DNA of 64,000 bases from JACVRN01 sp963715565 (GTDB lineage Bacteria > Acidobacteriota > Blastocatellia > Pyrinomonadales > Pyrinomonadaceae). The stretch lies in NCBI GenBank assembly GCA_963715565.1, contig OY970256.1, forward strand, positions 186,001-250,000, read 5' to 3'. Positions 1 to 9,528 of the stretch are shown one piece after another. The stretch's first letter is position 1. Each line of letters opens with the position of its first letter. A model generated the notes under the pieces. It did no database searches. It was not told the origin of the DNA and saw nothing but the letters and a program-made list of their open reading frames with translations. Position numbers and translations under genes: made by a program.

Positions 1-615
1 TTTTTTCTCTCACCCGAATTTCAGTACACGGGCTACTACGTCTATCGCCTCTACAAAGGTGCTTTGGGACGCGCGCCCTACCTGTCCGAGTTTACGCTTG
101 ACCAGCAAACGGTCGGCAGTGGAATCATAGTGGGCGGCCAGCTCTACGCGACGGCAATTAACCAGAACAAGGCTTTGTTTGCGACAGCGTTCGCGAGCCG
201 CGCAGAGTTCCACGCCGCTTACGATGGACTCTCGAATGAGCAGTACGTGTCAAAACTCTTTCAGACGATGGGCATCACGCCAACGGAAGCGGAACGCGGT
301 GCGCTGGTCAACGGCTTGAATACCGGCGCAGAGACCCGCGCCGCAGTCTTACAAAAAGCTGTGGATGGGATACTCATCATTTCGGAGGGGCAGCAGGAGT
401 TTACAACCACTTACGGCAAGACGTTCTATGACCGCGAGTTTAACAACGCCTTCGTCCTGATGGAATACTTCGGTTACATGCACAGAGACGCGGACGAGGC
501 AGGTTACGCATTCTGGCTCTCGAAGCTGAATAGTTTCAGCAACTACGTGGACGCCGAGATGGTACGCTCGTTCGTCGTCTCCCCCGAATACAGAGCCCGC
601 TTCGGCCAGCCATAG
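1..615 (+). CDS. DUF4214 domain protein, 5' end outside window
   Basis: The reading frame is open from base 1, so the gene begins upstream and only about the last 204 codons are visible. The first visible residues carry the DUF4214 signature (EF, then Y..VYRLY...LGR.P). A second degenerate copy follows (FY.REFNNAFVLMEYFGYMHRDADEAGYAFWL), ending in S.EYRARFG just before the stop. DUF4214 is found in large secreted or surface proteins and often near subtilases. Its molecular role is not established. The gene converges on the lipoprotein gene at 746-1279. A TTG at position 64 is not a credible start because the domain extends upstream of it. Confidence 0.8.
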   Translation, partial: FFLSPEFQYTGYYVYRLYKGALGRAPYLSEFTLDQQTVGSGIIVGGQLYATAINQNKALFATAFASRAEFHAAYDGLSNEQYVSKLFQTMGITPTEAERGALVNGLNTGAETRAAVLQKAVDGILIISEGQQEFTTTYGKTFYDREFNNAFVLMEYFGYMHRDADEAGYAFWLSKLNSFSNYVDAEMVRSFVVSPEYRARFGQP

Positions 616-745
616 TATAAGAAGCTATCCCACCGGCGTTCCGGTGCTGTAGATGGCAGGGCAAGAAAACTATCTGTCGCAGTGGGGCGGCAGACCTTTC
701 CATCAGCTGTGAGTTGAACGGACTCTTTGTTCCGTTACATTCCAG

Positions 746-1279
746 CTACAGCATATCCGCTCCTGGGTACACTCTGTGTGCGGTTTGCGTGTTTTCCTCT
801 TTAACGCCATTGTCAAAATTCCTGACAATGCTGTTCTTTTCGATTTCTTCTAAAGATTCTTGTGCCATCTGTTTGAAGGTGGGGGTTTTCATTCTGTCGA
901 CGACCTGTCGAATTCGGTTAATCACATCCTCTCTGTTTCGCAAGGAACCTTTGATAGACATGACTTCAAAGATGTCAATGATTGCATACTGAGTCAGTTC
1001 ATCCTTTTCGGTCTCAAGCTTCTCTAACAACACGGGAATTATATTTTCACCTCCCTCTGCAATGTATCTAGCAAGGTAAATAGCCGGGGGGCGACGGTCC
1101 ATCCCGCACCTATAAAGAGCAAGCTGTTTCTCTAAAGGATAAGTTGACAACACCTTCCCCTGTTGGTCTAGTGGGAGAGAGAAAAACTCTTTGCACTCGC
1201 TAGACATTCGAGGGCTAATACAACCCACGCAGATGCCGCACAGGAACATTAAAATGAAGATGGGTTTGTGATTAATCAA
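746..1279 (-). CDS. small lipoprotein downstream of the S8/RHS fusion
   Basis: This encodes 177 residues. The start is a TTG preceded at about 8 nt by a strong GAGGAGGTG ribosome site. The N-terminus is a hydrophobic signal ending ICVGC, consistent with a lipobox and acylation at Cys20, although the Cys at -3 is unusual. The mature part is predicted mostly helical (..IIPVLLEKLE..., ..AIIDIFEVMSIKG...), loosely like HEAT-type helices. I do not recognise the family. It lies 54 bp after the 2,514-residue fusion gene on the same strand, so co-transcription is likely. By analogy with polymorphic toxin loci it could be a protective or accessory partner, but nothing in its sequence proves that. Confidence 0.6.
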   Translation of the reverse strand: MINHKPIFILMFLCGICVGCISPRMSSECKEFFSLPLDQQGKVLSTYPLEKQLALYRCGMDRRPPAIYLARYIAEGGENIIPVLLEKLETEKDELTQYAIIDIFEVMSIKGSLRNREDVINRIRQVVDRMKTPTFKQMAQESLEEIEKNSIVRNFDNGVKEENTQTAHRVYPGADML

Positions 1280-1333
1280 GCAAATTACACCTCCTCAAGA
1301 CATTCAACTTTTTATCGTGCAAGTTTACGCACA

Positions 1334-4300
1334 CTACTTCTTACAAGGATTGCCATTCTTAATCAGGTCATCACGAACTTTCTTGTCCAAGTCGTAAGCC
1401 TCTTTTTCGTACTTGTTACCATAGTAGCTTAAGGCAAATCCCATACCTGCGTTCCACTCAATAGTGCCTACTATACCCTGCGCTGCGCTTTCCGAAAGGT
1501 ATCTCGCTTTCTGTCTCAAGCTTCCGTTTTCTCTGTACTGGCGACTATGAGTGACCTCGTGAGCAATCAGGATTATTTCATCCTCTTGAATCCCATTGAG
1601 GGGATTGTAGGAGCCAGGCCCGAAGTAAATATGATCATCGAGCGTAAATGCCGCAGCATCTATTGGGACGTAAAACGGAACGCCCTGATCCCATGTAATT
1701 GCGTCCAGAAGTGACTTCTCAAAAAACTTGGACAAATAATTCTTAACGCAATCCGGGAGGCCGGGATATGTACGCGGTTTTTTGTTTTTGAATACATCCC
1801 TGTCAATTTTGAGGTCACTCCGGTCTTGCGCGTGTGTAAAGACAACTCTCTGCCACCCGTAGCCCGGCTCCGTATTGCTCTGAATCCCGTGCGGTGCCAG
1901 TGTGCTGTAGAGACCTAGCCCATGTGAAGTGATCGGCACCGCCACCGGCTGCAAGGGGCGCGGCTCCTGACGATGCGGCCCGGACGGGGGAACCAGTCGT
2001 GGTTTTTTCCCCGGCGGCGGCGCGTTGGTGATCTGCTTGGCGCTGACCGCTCCACCCTCCAGCAACTGGGCCCGGAGGTCGCAGAGGATAGGTATTCCGT
2101 CCAACTCGCAACCGCCCGTGAGAATATCACTAAAGCCGGGATAGGTCTTATATTCGATGGGAAAGCGTGGTGGGTTTGAGCTGGGCGGCGCTTGCGTTCT
2201 GGCATTTCTATTGAGCGGGTCCATCTCCCCTGCGGACAGGAGCCCTTGCACCGCGCCCGTGCTGGTGGTCGTTCGATAGCTCGCGCCGCTCACGTCTGTG
2301 TGGCTCCAATGCACACTCTGGGTCGTGCCGGATACGGTCTGCACCGCCAACACACTGCCCCCATCGTAGACGAACCCTCTCACCTTCTGCCCGTTCTCAT
2401 CCAACTCGTTAATCACCTGATCCAACACGCTCGACCTCAACTCATAACGGGTGGTGGTAGATGTCTCCAGCTCGCCCCCGAGGTTTATCTCCCACGTGGT
2501 CTCCATCTTCACCCTCTGCCCGTCGCCGTCATAGGTCATTTGCTGGTCGTCCGTGTCGCCCACCGCGCGAATCACACTGCCACGGGCATCAATCGTGTAC
2601 TGTATGCCGTTGCCGTAAATCACACGCCCGTCCGCGTCATAGGTCGCCAGATTTCTCCTATCATTGACATAGGTGTACGGCCCAAGGGAACCAGCCGTCG
2701 CCCCATTCCACACCGCCCCGACCACCTGGGTCAGATGATTGAACGCATCGTAACTATAGGTCTGTTTGTACGGACGGGCATCGGTATCGGCCAGACCTCT
2801 GGCGGCTGGCCCAGACAGCGCGTCGCGCACACGACCCAACTGATCGTAGGTGTAAGAGCGGTCGAATTTATCGTTGAGGACGTCCTGCGAGTACCTGAGC
2901 TGGCCGTCGGCGTTATATTGATAGGCTTTGCTGAGCACGCCGGGGATGAAGAAACTCGTCGGCTGTAGACGAGAGTTGTAGTTAACCGCCAGTGATTTGC
3001 CGTTGCCGTAAGCGACAGACCTCAAACCATTCCACGCGCGATACGTGGCGGTGTCCGCGTAGGTGACCGTCCCGGTCGCGCCCGAGCCCGTGATGCTCTG
3101 GACTCTGCCCGTGATGTCGTGGTTATAGGTGACCTGCGCGCCCGAAGGGTCAGTGAGGCTCTTTAATTGACCGCCCAGATTGTAGTCGTAGGTGATGGTA
3201 AACGAGCCGACGTTAGTAAAGGTGCGCGTCTCGGAGGTGAGACGAGAGATGGTGTTGTAATGGTACGAGGTGCTGCCCGTCCCGTCCGTCATGCCCGTGC
3301 GATTGCCCGCAGCATCATAGGTGTAGCTGGCAGCCGCGGGCTCGGTAATGCCTGAATTGGGAGGGGTATCAAAGGTGATGCTCTGCACCAGTGGACGGTT
3401 GAAGTAGGTATAGGTGGCCGAAGCTCCGCGCGCATCCGTCATGCTTTGCATCCGGTCGTCAGTGTAATAAGCATAGGTACTCGCGGCAGTCTGCGAGGGA
3501 ACTTTGTGCGTGGCAAGTCTCGCGTGCCCGTCATAGGTCATCAACGTATCCTGATACGTGCCGCTTGATTCCGTGCCAGCGTACTCCCTGACTCGCATCG
3601 CCTGATCCAGAGCGTTATACGCGGTCTTGACGGTCGAATACACGCTGCCGTCCCAGTTCAGGCTTTCAGTCTTCTCCACACGCCCCAACACATCTTTATA
3701 AATCTTCTGTTTTCTTCTGCCATCGGCAAGCAGTTCGCCGCTAATAGTCGTGACATCGCTCCCGGCGCACCCGCACCCGGTGTAATCGACCACTACCGTC
3801 GTGCCGTCCGTGTTGGTGGTCGTGGTCGGCCTTCCGTTCCAGTCATACTGCTGTGAAGTGTAAACCCACCCGGCGTCGTCGCCCATGGGCACCCACGCGG
3901 CAGATATCTCTGTCGGGTTTGATTTCTGCACGTCTCGACCCATCACGTCGTAAATGATGTGCTGCGCGCGATGCTGGCCCGTGCTGTAAGGATGATAGGC
4001 GGCCCAGTTGCGCACGCGCCCGGCTCCGTCGTAGACCTCTATGAAGTAGTCGGCATTGCCCACGTTGACGACGGAGCTGTAGGTCTGCATGTAGTAAGAG
4101 CCGTAGACCCAACGCTTGAATGCCTGATTGAACTGGTTTGTGACTAGCTCGATGCGGCCCGCCGTGTCATAGACCGCCGTGTTGACGGCAGCCTTAGGGT
4201 CTTGCGTCCGCACGACGACGCCCATCGAATAGTTATACTTCGTGGTGGAAGAATAATTATCCTGATCCGTTACCTGTGTCGGATAGGCCAGAGTGTTGAC

Positions 4301-7300
4301 GCCCACAGTGGCCGAGAAGGAATCCGTGTAACTGATTGTGACCTGACGATTGAGCGCGTCGCGCGAGAAAATGGGGGAGCCCGTCGTGTTGTAGCCGATT
4401 CTGGAAACCGTCGTTTCCTCAGACGGATTGTTGACATTAACGCGCTTCACGCTGGTCACGAGCCCGCGCCCCACTACAAAACTTGCTCCGTAGTTGGCGC
4501 TGTCATACTGCACAGGCACGCCCTGATCGACCAGATATGCGCCGCCTTCGTCATACGTGTATTTAACTCTCGAATACAGCTTCTCTGTATTGTCCAGTGG
4601 GTCGCGGCCATAGATAAACTTCTCACTGACCAGACCAATAATGCGTCTGCTGGTGTAGGCCGTGTTCAGATTGTAGTCCATATGCATGCGGCGCAGGACG
4701 GTCGCAGCGTCGGCGGCATATTCATAGACGTCCGAGGGCAATCCAAAAGAGGTGTAATCAACCTTCGTCCGGCGGCGTTTGCCCTCCGAGTCGTAGACGT
4801 TGCTTTCCGTCACGCGGGGGTTTAGTTGATAAGCCAGATTCGTGTTGTCCTGTGTCCACGTGAGAACTGTCCATTTTTTCAAACCATTTGACAGCACTTC
4901 CGTTCTCGTCAGAAGCCCGCGCTCCCAGCCACTCGTGGCGAAGAATTCCTTGTAGAGAGTTCCGTCCGGCAGCGTCATCTCCGCCCCGCTGTTGTTCACC
5001 GGATTAAACTCGCTAAAGGTCGTGACCGCTTCTTCGCTCGTCGCGGGCACACCGTCCGTGTCGCCGTTCCATTGTGCGGCCCAGTCGCGCCGCACAGTGA
5101 AGCGCGGGCAATCCGTTTGCCCGGCGCTGATATTCATGTTGTAGGAGACGTAAGAAAGCAGATGCTGGTCAACAGGCGCATGATGCTTGATTGTCTTGAC
5201 CTGTCCCCACGAGGTGTATTCAAAGTTGTAGTGCGAGCCGTCAGCTAAACCGACCTGTGTCAGCACGGGAATGATCTGGTTGTTCTGCACGCCTTGCAGC
5301 GTGAGCCCGGAAAAGTTGGTCTGAATAGTGAGATTCGTCCAGCCGAATGATGCCCACGTGTGCGTCTCCGTCACCAGCCCGGTCTCTGCGTCTCTGGTCC
5401 AGGACTGTTGGATAGATAGAAGATTCTGATAGGTGTCGTACTCAAACGACAGCGTGCGTTCGAGCGTATCGACGACGGTCCGAATGCGGCCCGCAGTGTC
5501 GTAAGTGGCGGTGATGAAGTTACCGTCGCCATCCTTAATTGTTGTGCAACGGTACGCGCTGTTGATTAATAAATAGGTGTGCCGCGTTCCGTCTTTGGTG
5601 AGCACGGTGAGTGTGTTGCCGCTCTCTGTCAATTGCATGTAAGAGGAGTCTGCCGACTCGTAGACGTTCGGCGTACCTGTCTCTCGTAGCTCGACCCGGC
5701 CACCGGAAGGCAGCACCATGAGATAAGTGTTTTTGGCGGTCTCGGAGTTGTAGAAGCGTTGCTCTATGACGGGAAAGCCCAGACGGAAACCGGGGGCGGG
5801 GAAGCCGCCGTCGGCGTCGAACCTGATAAACGGACCCGTTTTGTCTTTCGTCCACACCAGCGAGTTATAAGAGAGAGAAAGCCCCAGGTCTAAGCCGCTG
5901 CGTCCGGGAAGACCGACGAGCTGCACGCCCCAGTTCATGTTTCTGGAAAGCATATCCTCTCCGGGTCGCCCCGTGCGGTTGTTGGGGTCGAGACGGGCCG
6001 CAGAAACTCCCGGTTGATTGCCCGATTGTAAGTTGCCGGAGATTTTGGCGTTGGTGACGGTCGCCCCGGTCGTGTAAAGCGAGGTGTCAACGTTGAGCGG
6101 GTAAGACGGAGTAAGACCGCTCGTGTAAAGCAGCGTGGTAACGCCGCCAGAAATCTTGTAATACTTAACCACTCCGCTCTCAACTGCGACGCGCAGCTTG
6201 TCTCCGACGGCATAGCTGCCAAAGGAGCCGCGATTGGTTCCGGACTCGTGTATGTAAACGGTTCCGTTGACGTAAGGCCGAATGGCGAAATCTATGTCGT
6301 TGTAATTCTGATCAGTGTCGCCGACGCTGAGACCGAACAGGCGGTCAGTGTTCGTTTCGCTCGCGGTCATCTCGGCATAGCCGTCGCCCGACGCGATTGC
6401 CATGGTCGAAGAAGCGCCCGCATTAAAGCCCGCCGTGGTTCCCGTCTTCGTTAAATTATTTGTGGAGGTGGACACACCTACGGGATTTGTCCAGATGACG
6501 TTTTGTGCCGACGACGGGCTTGAGAATGAATCGGAGACGACCGCGCCGGAGATGACCGAGTTGGTTTCATACAGAGCGCTATCAACCAGTAACGGATAGG
6601 TCGGAGCAACGGCGCTCGTGTAGAGCAGCGTAGTGACGCCGCCGGAAATCTTGTAGTACTTAACCACTCCGCTTTCGACCGCGACGCGCAGCTTGTCTCC
6701 AACCGCGTAGGTTCCGAAATAGCCCTTGTTGGTTCCTGACTCGTGAATATAGATACCGGCGTACAGGTAAGCGCGAATGGCGAAGTCTATGTCATCGTAG
6801 CTCTGGTTGGTATCGCCGTTGCTCAGTCCGATGAGGCGGTCCTTGTCCGTCAGAGTCGCGGTCATCTCGACATAGCCGTCACCGGAGGCAAGCGTTGCGG
6901 TGGATATAGCGCCCGCGTTCCATCCGGCTCCTGCTGTCTTCGTTAAACTGTTTCCGGAGACGGACACACCTACGGCGCTTGTCCACACTACATCCTGAGT
7001 CGAGGATTGCGGGGGCAGCAAAGCTCTGAGCACCGGAAAAAGATTTAGTAGCGCAGCGCCCGGTCCATGCTGCTTCAGCAAGTTCATTGATGGGTCGGGT
7101 GCAGAAGAAGAGTCTAAGATTGGCTGAAAAGAGTTGCCGTCAGTAGAGACGGGCACACTCGTATCTGTGCTCGACGCCAGCTTAGTGGCAGGCAGGGAAC
7201 GACGGGCTGAGGCTTTGCCGTGACTCATTCTGCCGACGAGCGACGGATTATTAGCTGCTGTACCTTTGCTTGCACAGTTGCGGTTCTGATGTCCGCAACG

Positions 7301-8878
7301 CGTCGAAGGGATAGGCGGCGGCGCTGCGGGCGACACAGGCCGTAGCCGCCGCACAGTATCAAGATTCGGAAGATTAGAACCCGGCGCACCCGGTTTGGGA
7401 GGCGGCGCTAAAGTAGAACCGCTATCTCCCATGTCGTTTAATCCATTCCCATAAGCGGCCCGATTGCCTGCGCTCTGGGAATCGCCGGGCTCGGCGGCGT
7501 TTTCTCGTCCCTCGTTGGGTGCGAGCGTATTGACTGCGCCCATGGCTGCGGCAGCATTAAGCGCACCGCGCGTGGAGGTTTTACCACCGAGTTCCGCGAG
7601 CGGCTTCGCGCCTTGAACAATCAATTCTTTCGTGCGCTCTGCGCCAAGGCGCGGTCGCAGGGTTTTAATGAGCCCGGCGACTCCGCTCACAAATGCTGCT
7701 GAAGCAGAGGAGCCGGTCACTAGGCCGTAGTCACCGCCCGGTTGTGTAGTGAGTATGTCTGAGCCCGGTGCTGCTATGGTCACGCCGGATTGGCCCCAGT
7801 TGGACCACGTAGCAAGACGGGCTGAATTGTCCAGAGAGTTGACGGAAAGAAGATTCGGGAGATTGAAAGAGGCCGGGTATCTAGGCGCGCTGTCAATGTC
7901 TCGCCCGCTATTGCCTGCCGCGGCCACCACCACCACGCCGCGCCTTCCCGCGCGGGCGATTGCATCCTTCAGAGCAAGGGAGAAGCCGTCCGTCCCCCAC
8001 GAGCAGTTAATCACCTGTGCGCCGTGAGCGACGGCAAAATCTATAGCTTCGACGGCGCTCGCTACCTCGCCCGTTCCTTTGCCGTCGAGCACACGAAGAC
8101 TCATCAGGCTTGCGCTCCACATCACGCCTGCAACGCCCACGCCGTCGTTGCCCTGCGCGGCGATGATTCCGGCGATGGCCGTACCATGCCCCTGCTCGTC
8201 CTTAATCTCACCTGAATTAGCGACCCAGTCCCACCCGTGAAGGTCATCCTTCATCCCGTCGCGGTCATCATCGCGGTTATTGGCTTGCTCAAGGCGGTCG
8301 GTCCAAATATTAGGGCCGAGGTCCGGGTGGTTAAAATCCACGCCGCTATCAATAATCGCAATCACTGTACTGGAAGCACCCGTTGTAGTCTCCCATGCGG
8401 TAGTCGCGCCCACACCTGCGTCGGCGTTGAGCCCCCACTGCTCCGCGAAGCGCGGATCGTTGGGACTTAATTCATCACTTTTAATCAGGTAGTTGGGCTC
8501 CGCGAATTCCACTAGCGGACTCTGGCGCAGTTGAGCCGCCACTGTTTCAACGTCCTGTCCTACGGGCACGCGTAGCTTTTCGATTTGAGACCGTCCGCGA
8601 AGCTTGCCGATAGATTGCGCGCCGACAGCATCAACCAGAGACGTTCTGGATTGTGCGGCAACATTAGGGTGAAAGCGAACGAGGAGTTCACCGTCTCGTC
8701 TTTCCGCCTGCGGCTTTACCGGCGTGCTTGATGAAGAGGACTCTTTTCTTTTGGTATCGGGTTCGGCCCTCGCTCCGGATAGAATAAAAATAGCGGAGGG
8801 CGAAAGCAGCAGCACGTATGTTAGGAAGAAACAGAGCACATAAGTATAGAAGCGGTAGGTAAGCTTTGTCGGAGGCAT
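1334..8878 (-). CDS. subtilisin-RHS-DUF4157-like metallopeptidase fusion, secreted
   Basis: This is a 2,514-residue exported protein. Residues 1-38 form a membrane/signal segment. Residues 60-135 look like an inhibitor-type propeptide. Residues about 140-405 are a peptidase S8 domain with Asp177 (IIDSGVD), His231 (QGHGT), oxyanion Asn323 (AAGNSG) and Ser391 (TGSSAS), so it should be catalytically competent. Two tandem copies of a roughly 160-residue jelly-roll-like module follow (about 628-955). Next come many YD/RHS repeats (about 1000-2230), which normally build a cocoon shell around a C-terminal effector. The canonical DPxGL core motif is not clear. The C-terminal 120 residues resemble DUF4157, with IYFGPG and HEVTH at 2440-2444. 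Known RHS toxins encapsulate the C-terminal domain. An N-terminal subtilase on the same chain suggests self-processing or prey degradation, which is inference. Confidence 0.85.
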   Translation of the reverse strand: MPPTKLTYRFYTYVLCFFLTYVLLLSPSAIFILSGARAEPDTKRKESSSSSTPVKPQAERRDGELLVRFHPNVAAQSRTSLVDAVGAQSIGKLRGRSQIEKLRVPVGQDVETVAAQLRQSPLVEFAEPNYLIKSDELSPNDPRFAEQWGLNADAGVGATTAWETTTGASSTVIAIIDSGVDFNHPDLGPNIWTDRLEQANNRDDDRDGMKDDLHGWDWVANSGEIKDEQGHGTAIAGIIAAQGNDGVGVAGVMWSASLMSLRVLDGKGTGEVASAVEAIDFAVAHGAQVINCSWGTDGFSLALKDAIARAGRRGVVVVAAAGNSGRDIDSAPRYPASFNLPNLLSVNSLDNSARLATWSNWGQSGVTIAAPGSDILTTQPGGDYGLVTGSSASAAFVSGVAGLIKTLRPRLGAERTKELIVQGAKPLAELGGKTSTRGALNAAAAMGAVNTLAPNEGRENAAEPGDSQSAGNRAAYGNGLNDMGDSGSTLAPPPKPGAPGSNLPNLDTVRRLRPVSPAAPPPIPSTRCGHQNRNCASKGTAANNPSLVGRMSHGKASARRSLPATKLASSTDTSVPVSTDGNSFQPILDSSSAPDPSMNLLKQHGPGAALLNLFPVLRALLPPQSSTQDVVWTSAVGVSVSGNSLTKTAGAGWNAGAISTATLASGDGYVEMTATLTDKDRLIGLSNGDTNQSYDDIDFAIRAYLYAGIYIHESGTNKGYFGTYAVGDKLRVAVESGVVKYYKISGGVTTLLYTSAVAPTYPLLVDSALYETNSVISGAVVSDSFSSPSSAQNVIWTNPVGVSTSTNNLTKTGTTAGFNAGASSTMAIASGDGYAEMTASETNTDRLFGLSVGDTDQNYNDIDFAIRPYVNGTVYIHESGTNRGSFGSYAVGDKLRVAVESGVVKYYKISGGVTTLLYTSGLTPSYPLNVDTSLYTTGATVTNAKISGNLQSGNQPGVSAARLDPNNRTGRPGEDMLSRNMNWGVQLVGLPGRSGLDLGLSLSYNSLVWTKDKTGPFIRFDADGGFPAPGFRLGFPVIEQRFYNSETAKNTYLMVLPSGGRVELRETGTPNVYESADSSYMQLTESGNTLTVLTKDGTRHTYLLINSAYRCTTIKDGDGNFITATYDTAGRIRTVVDTLERTLSFEYDTYQNLLSIQQSWTRDAETGLVTETHTWASFGWTNLTIQTNFSGLTLQGVQNNQIIPVLTQVGLADGSHYNFEYTSWGQVKTIKHHAPVDQHLLSYVSYNMNISAGQTDCPRFTVRRDWAAQWNGDTDGVPATSEEAVTTFSEFNPVNNSGAEMTLPDGTLYKEFFATSGWERGLLTRTEVLSNGLKKWTVLTWTQDNTNLAYQLNPRVTESNVYDSEGKRRRTKVDYTSFGLPSDVYEYAADAATVLRRMHMDYNLNTAYTSRRIIGLVSEKFIYGRDPLDNTEKLYSRVKYTYDEGGAYLVDQGVPVQYDSANYGASFVVGRGLVTSVKRVNVNNPSEETTVSRIGYNTTGSPIFSRDALNRQVTISYTDSFSATVGVNTLAYPTQVTDQDNYSSTTKYNYSMGVVVRTQDPKAAVNTAVYDTAGRIELVTNQFNQAFKRWVYGSYYMQTYSSVVNVGNADYFIEVYDGAGRVRNWAAYHPYSTGQHRAQHIIYDVMGRDVQKSNPTEISAAWVPMGDDAGWVYTSQQYDWNGRPTTTTNTDGTTVVVDYTGCGCAGSDVTTISGELLADGRRKQKIYKDVLGRVEKTESLNWDGSVYSTVKTAYNALDQAMRVREYAGTESSGTYQDTLMTYDGHARLATHKVPSQTAASTYAYYTDDRMQSMTDARGASATYTYFNRPLVQSITFDTPPNSGITEPAAASYTYDAAGNRTGMTDGTGSTSYHYNTISRLTSETRTFTNVGSFTITYDYNLGGQLKSLTDPSGAQVTYNHDITGRVQSITGSGATGTVTYADTATYRAWNGLRSVAYGNGKSLAVNYNSRLQPTSFFIPGVLSKAYQYNADGQLRYSQDVLNDKFDRSYTYDQLGRVRDALSGPAARGLADTDARPYKQTYSYDAFNHLTQVVGAVWNGATAGSLGPYTYVNDRRNLATYDADGRVIYGNGIQYTIDARGSVIRAVGDTDDQQMTYDGDGQRVKMETTWEINLGGELETSTTTRYELRSSVLDQVINELDENGQKVRGFVYDGGSVLAVQTVSGTTQSVHWSHTDVSGASYRTTTSTGAVQGLLSAGEMDPLNRNARTQAPPSSNPPRFPIEYKTYPGFSDILTGGCELDGIPILCDLRAQLLEGGAVSAKQITNAPPPGKKPRLVPPSGPHRQEPRPLQPVAVPITSHGLGLYSTLAPHGIQSNTEPGYGWQRVVFTHAQDRSDLKIDRDVFKNKKPRTYPGLPDCVKNYLSKFFEKSLLDAITWDQGVPFYVPIDAAAFTLDDHIYFGPGSYNPLNGIQEDEIILIAHEVTHSRQYRENGSLRQKARYLSESAAQGIVGTIEWNAGMGFALSYYGNKYEKEAYDLDKKVRDDLIKNGNPCKK
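6030..7000 (-). repeat. tandem duplication of a ~480 bp module inside the S8/RHS gene
   Basis: Two consecutive modules of about 160 codons align along their length at both DNA and protein level. Near-identical stretches lie at about 6130-6210 and 6630-6705, encoding the shared DKLRVAVESGVVKYYKISGG segment. Each module begins V.WT..VGVS and ends in LLYTS..P.YPL.VD. The high nucleotide identity of the second half points to recent duplication or gene conversion. Confidence 0.8.
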
Positions 8879-9200
8879 AGGGGAATAAAAACTCCTTATC
8901 GGTGAACCTCAATTACAGAATTGTGTGATGATGCATGCGAAATGCACTGCTGAGCTAACAGGCATACCGAATTGCTATGACACTATCAGATAATGGGGAG
9001 AAACAATTTCATCTGCTGCCATAGGACGTCTGGGCAGGGTCCTGTGACTGGTGGCGGAAGTAAAGAGATATGAGTCTCTCATCTACATCCAAATTTTCGT
9101 TGCGGCAGATACTATAAGCAGAATCTCGTGGCGTCAAGAAAATTTTATGGACAAGACGACGACCATCGAATTCTCTTACATAAATGGTTATGGTCTAAAG

Positions 9201-9242
9201 CAGAAAGCTGGAAGGGTGTGAAATCACCCCTCCAGCTTTCTG
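9201..9242. other. 18-bp hairpin in the divergent spacer
   Basis: The arms CAGAAAGCTGGAAGGGTG and its complement (one mismatch) are separated by TGAAAT. No T-run follows on either strand. The hairpin lies between the divergent S8/RHS gene and the DapB-like cassette. It could terminate an upstream transcript or be a remnant of an older element. The rest of 8879-9422 shows no gene that I can support and presumably holds the promoter of the S8/RHS gene. Confidence 0.5.
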
Positions 9243-9422
9243 TTGACTGATTGAATTTAGTCGCTAAGGCCGAACTTCGATGCCCATCCAGAGGAGCGCA
9301 TGAGTCAAGAAATGCTCTCTGAGGTCTGAGCTTCTATAAATCATCAGCCGGGTTAATAGCACATAAGAAATCGTATCGTATCCATATCGAAAAGATTAAA
9401 ATAGAGCAATTCGTTTACGGCC

Positions 9423-9528
9423 TCCCAACAACACATTAAACCCGACGCCTCGATAGCATCCCTTTCATTGAATTATTTTTCCATCGTTGTATGCTTGCGC
9501 TCGGCGCGTGTTAATTCGAGCGTTAAGT
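9423..9528 (+). other. attC: integron-type attC site (upstream)
   Basis: The 3' consensus box is GTTAAGT at 9522-9528, which matches GTTRRRY, preceded by TTAATTCGAGC. The 5' half reads TCCCAAC at 9423, a 7-nt spacer, then TAAACCCGACGCC. Folding the two halves gives the 7-7-7 box/spacer/box register of attC sites, with 5' TAAACCCGACGCC facing 3' GGCGCGTGTTAA. The first base of the 5' box is T rather than a purine, so it is slightly off consensus. The expected recombination point is between 9522 and 9523, 44 bp before the DapB-like start codon. Confidence 0.7.

Noticed and set aside
2192..2968. Long plus-strand frame of 258 codons opposite the S8/RHS gene
   Set aside because: It is antisense to RHS repeats, has no ribosome site and no domain pattern; it is a shadow of the GC-rich coding strand.
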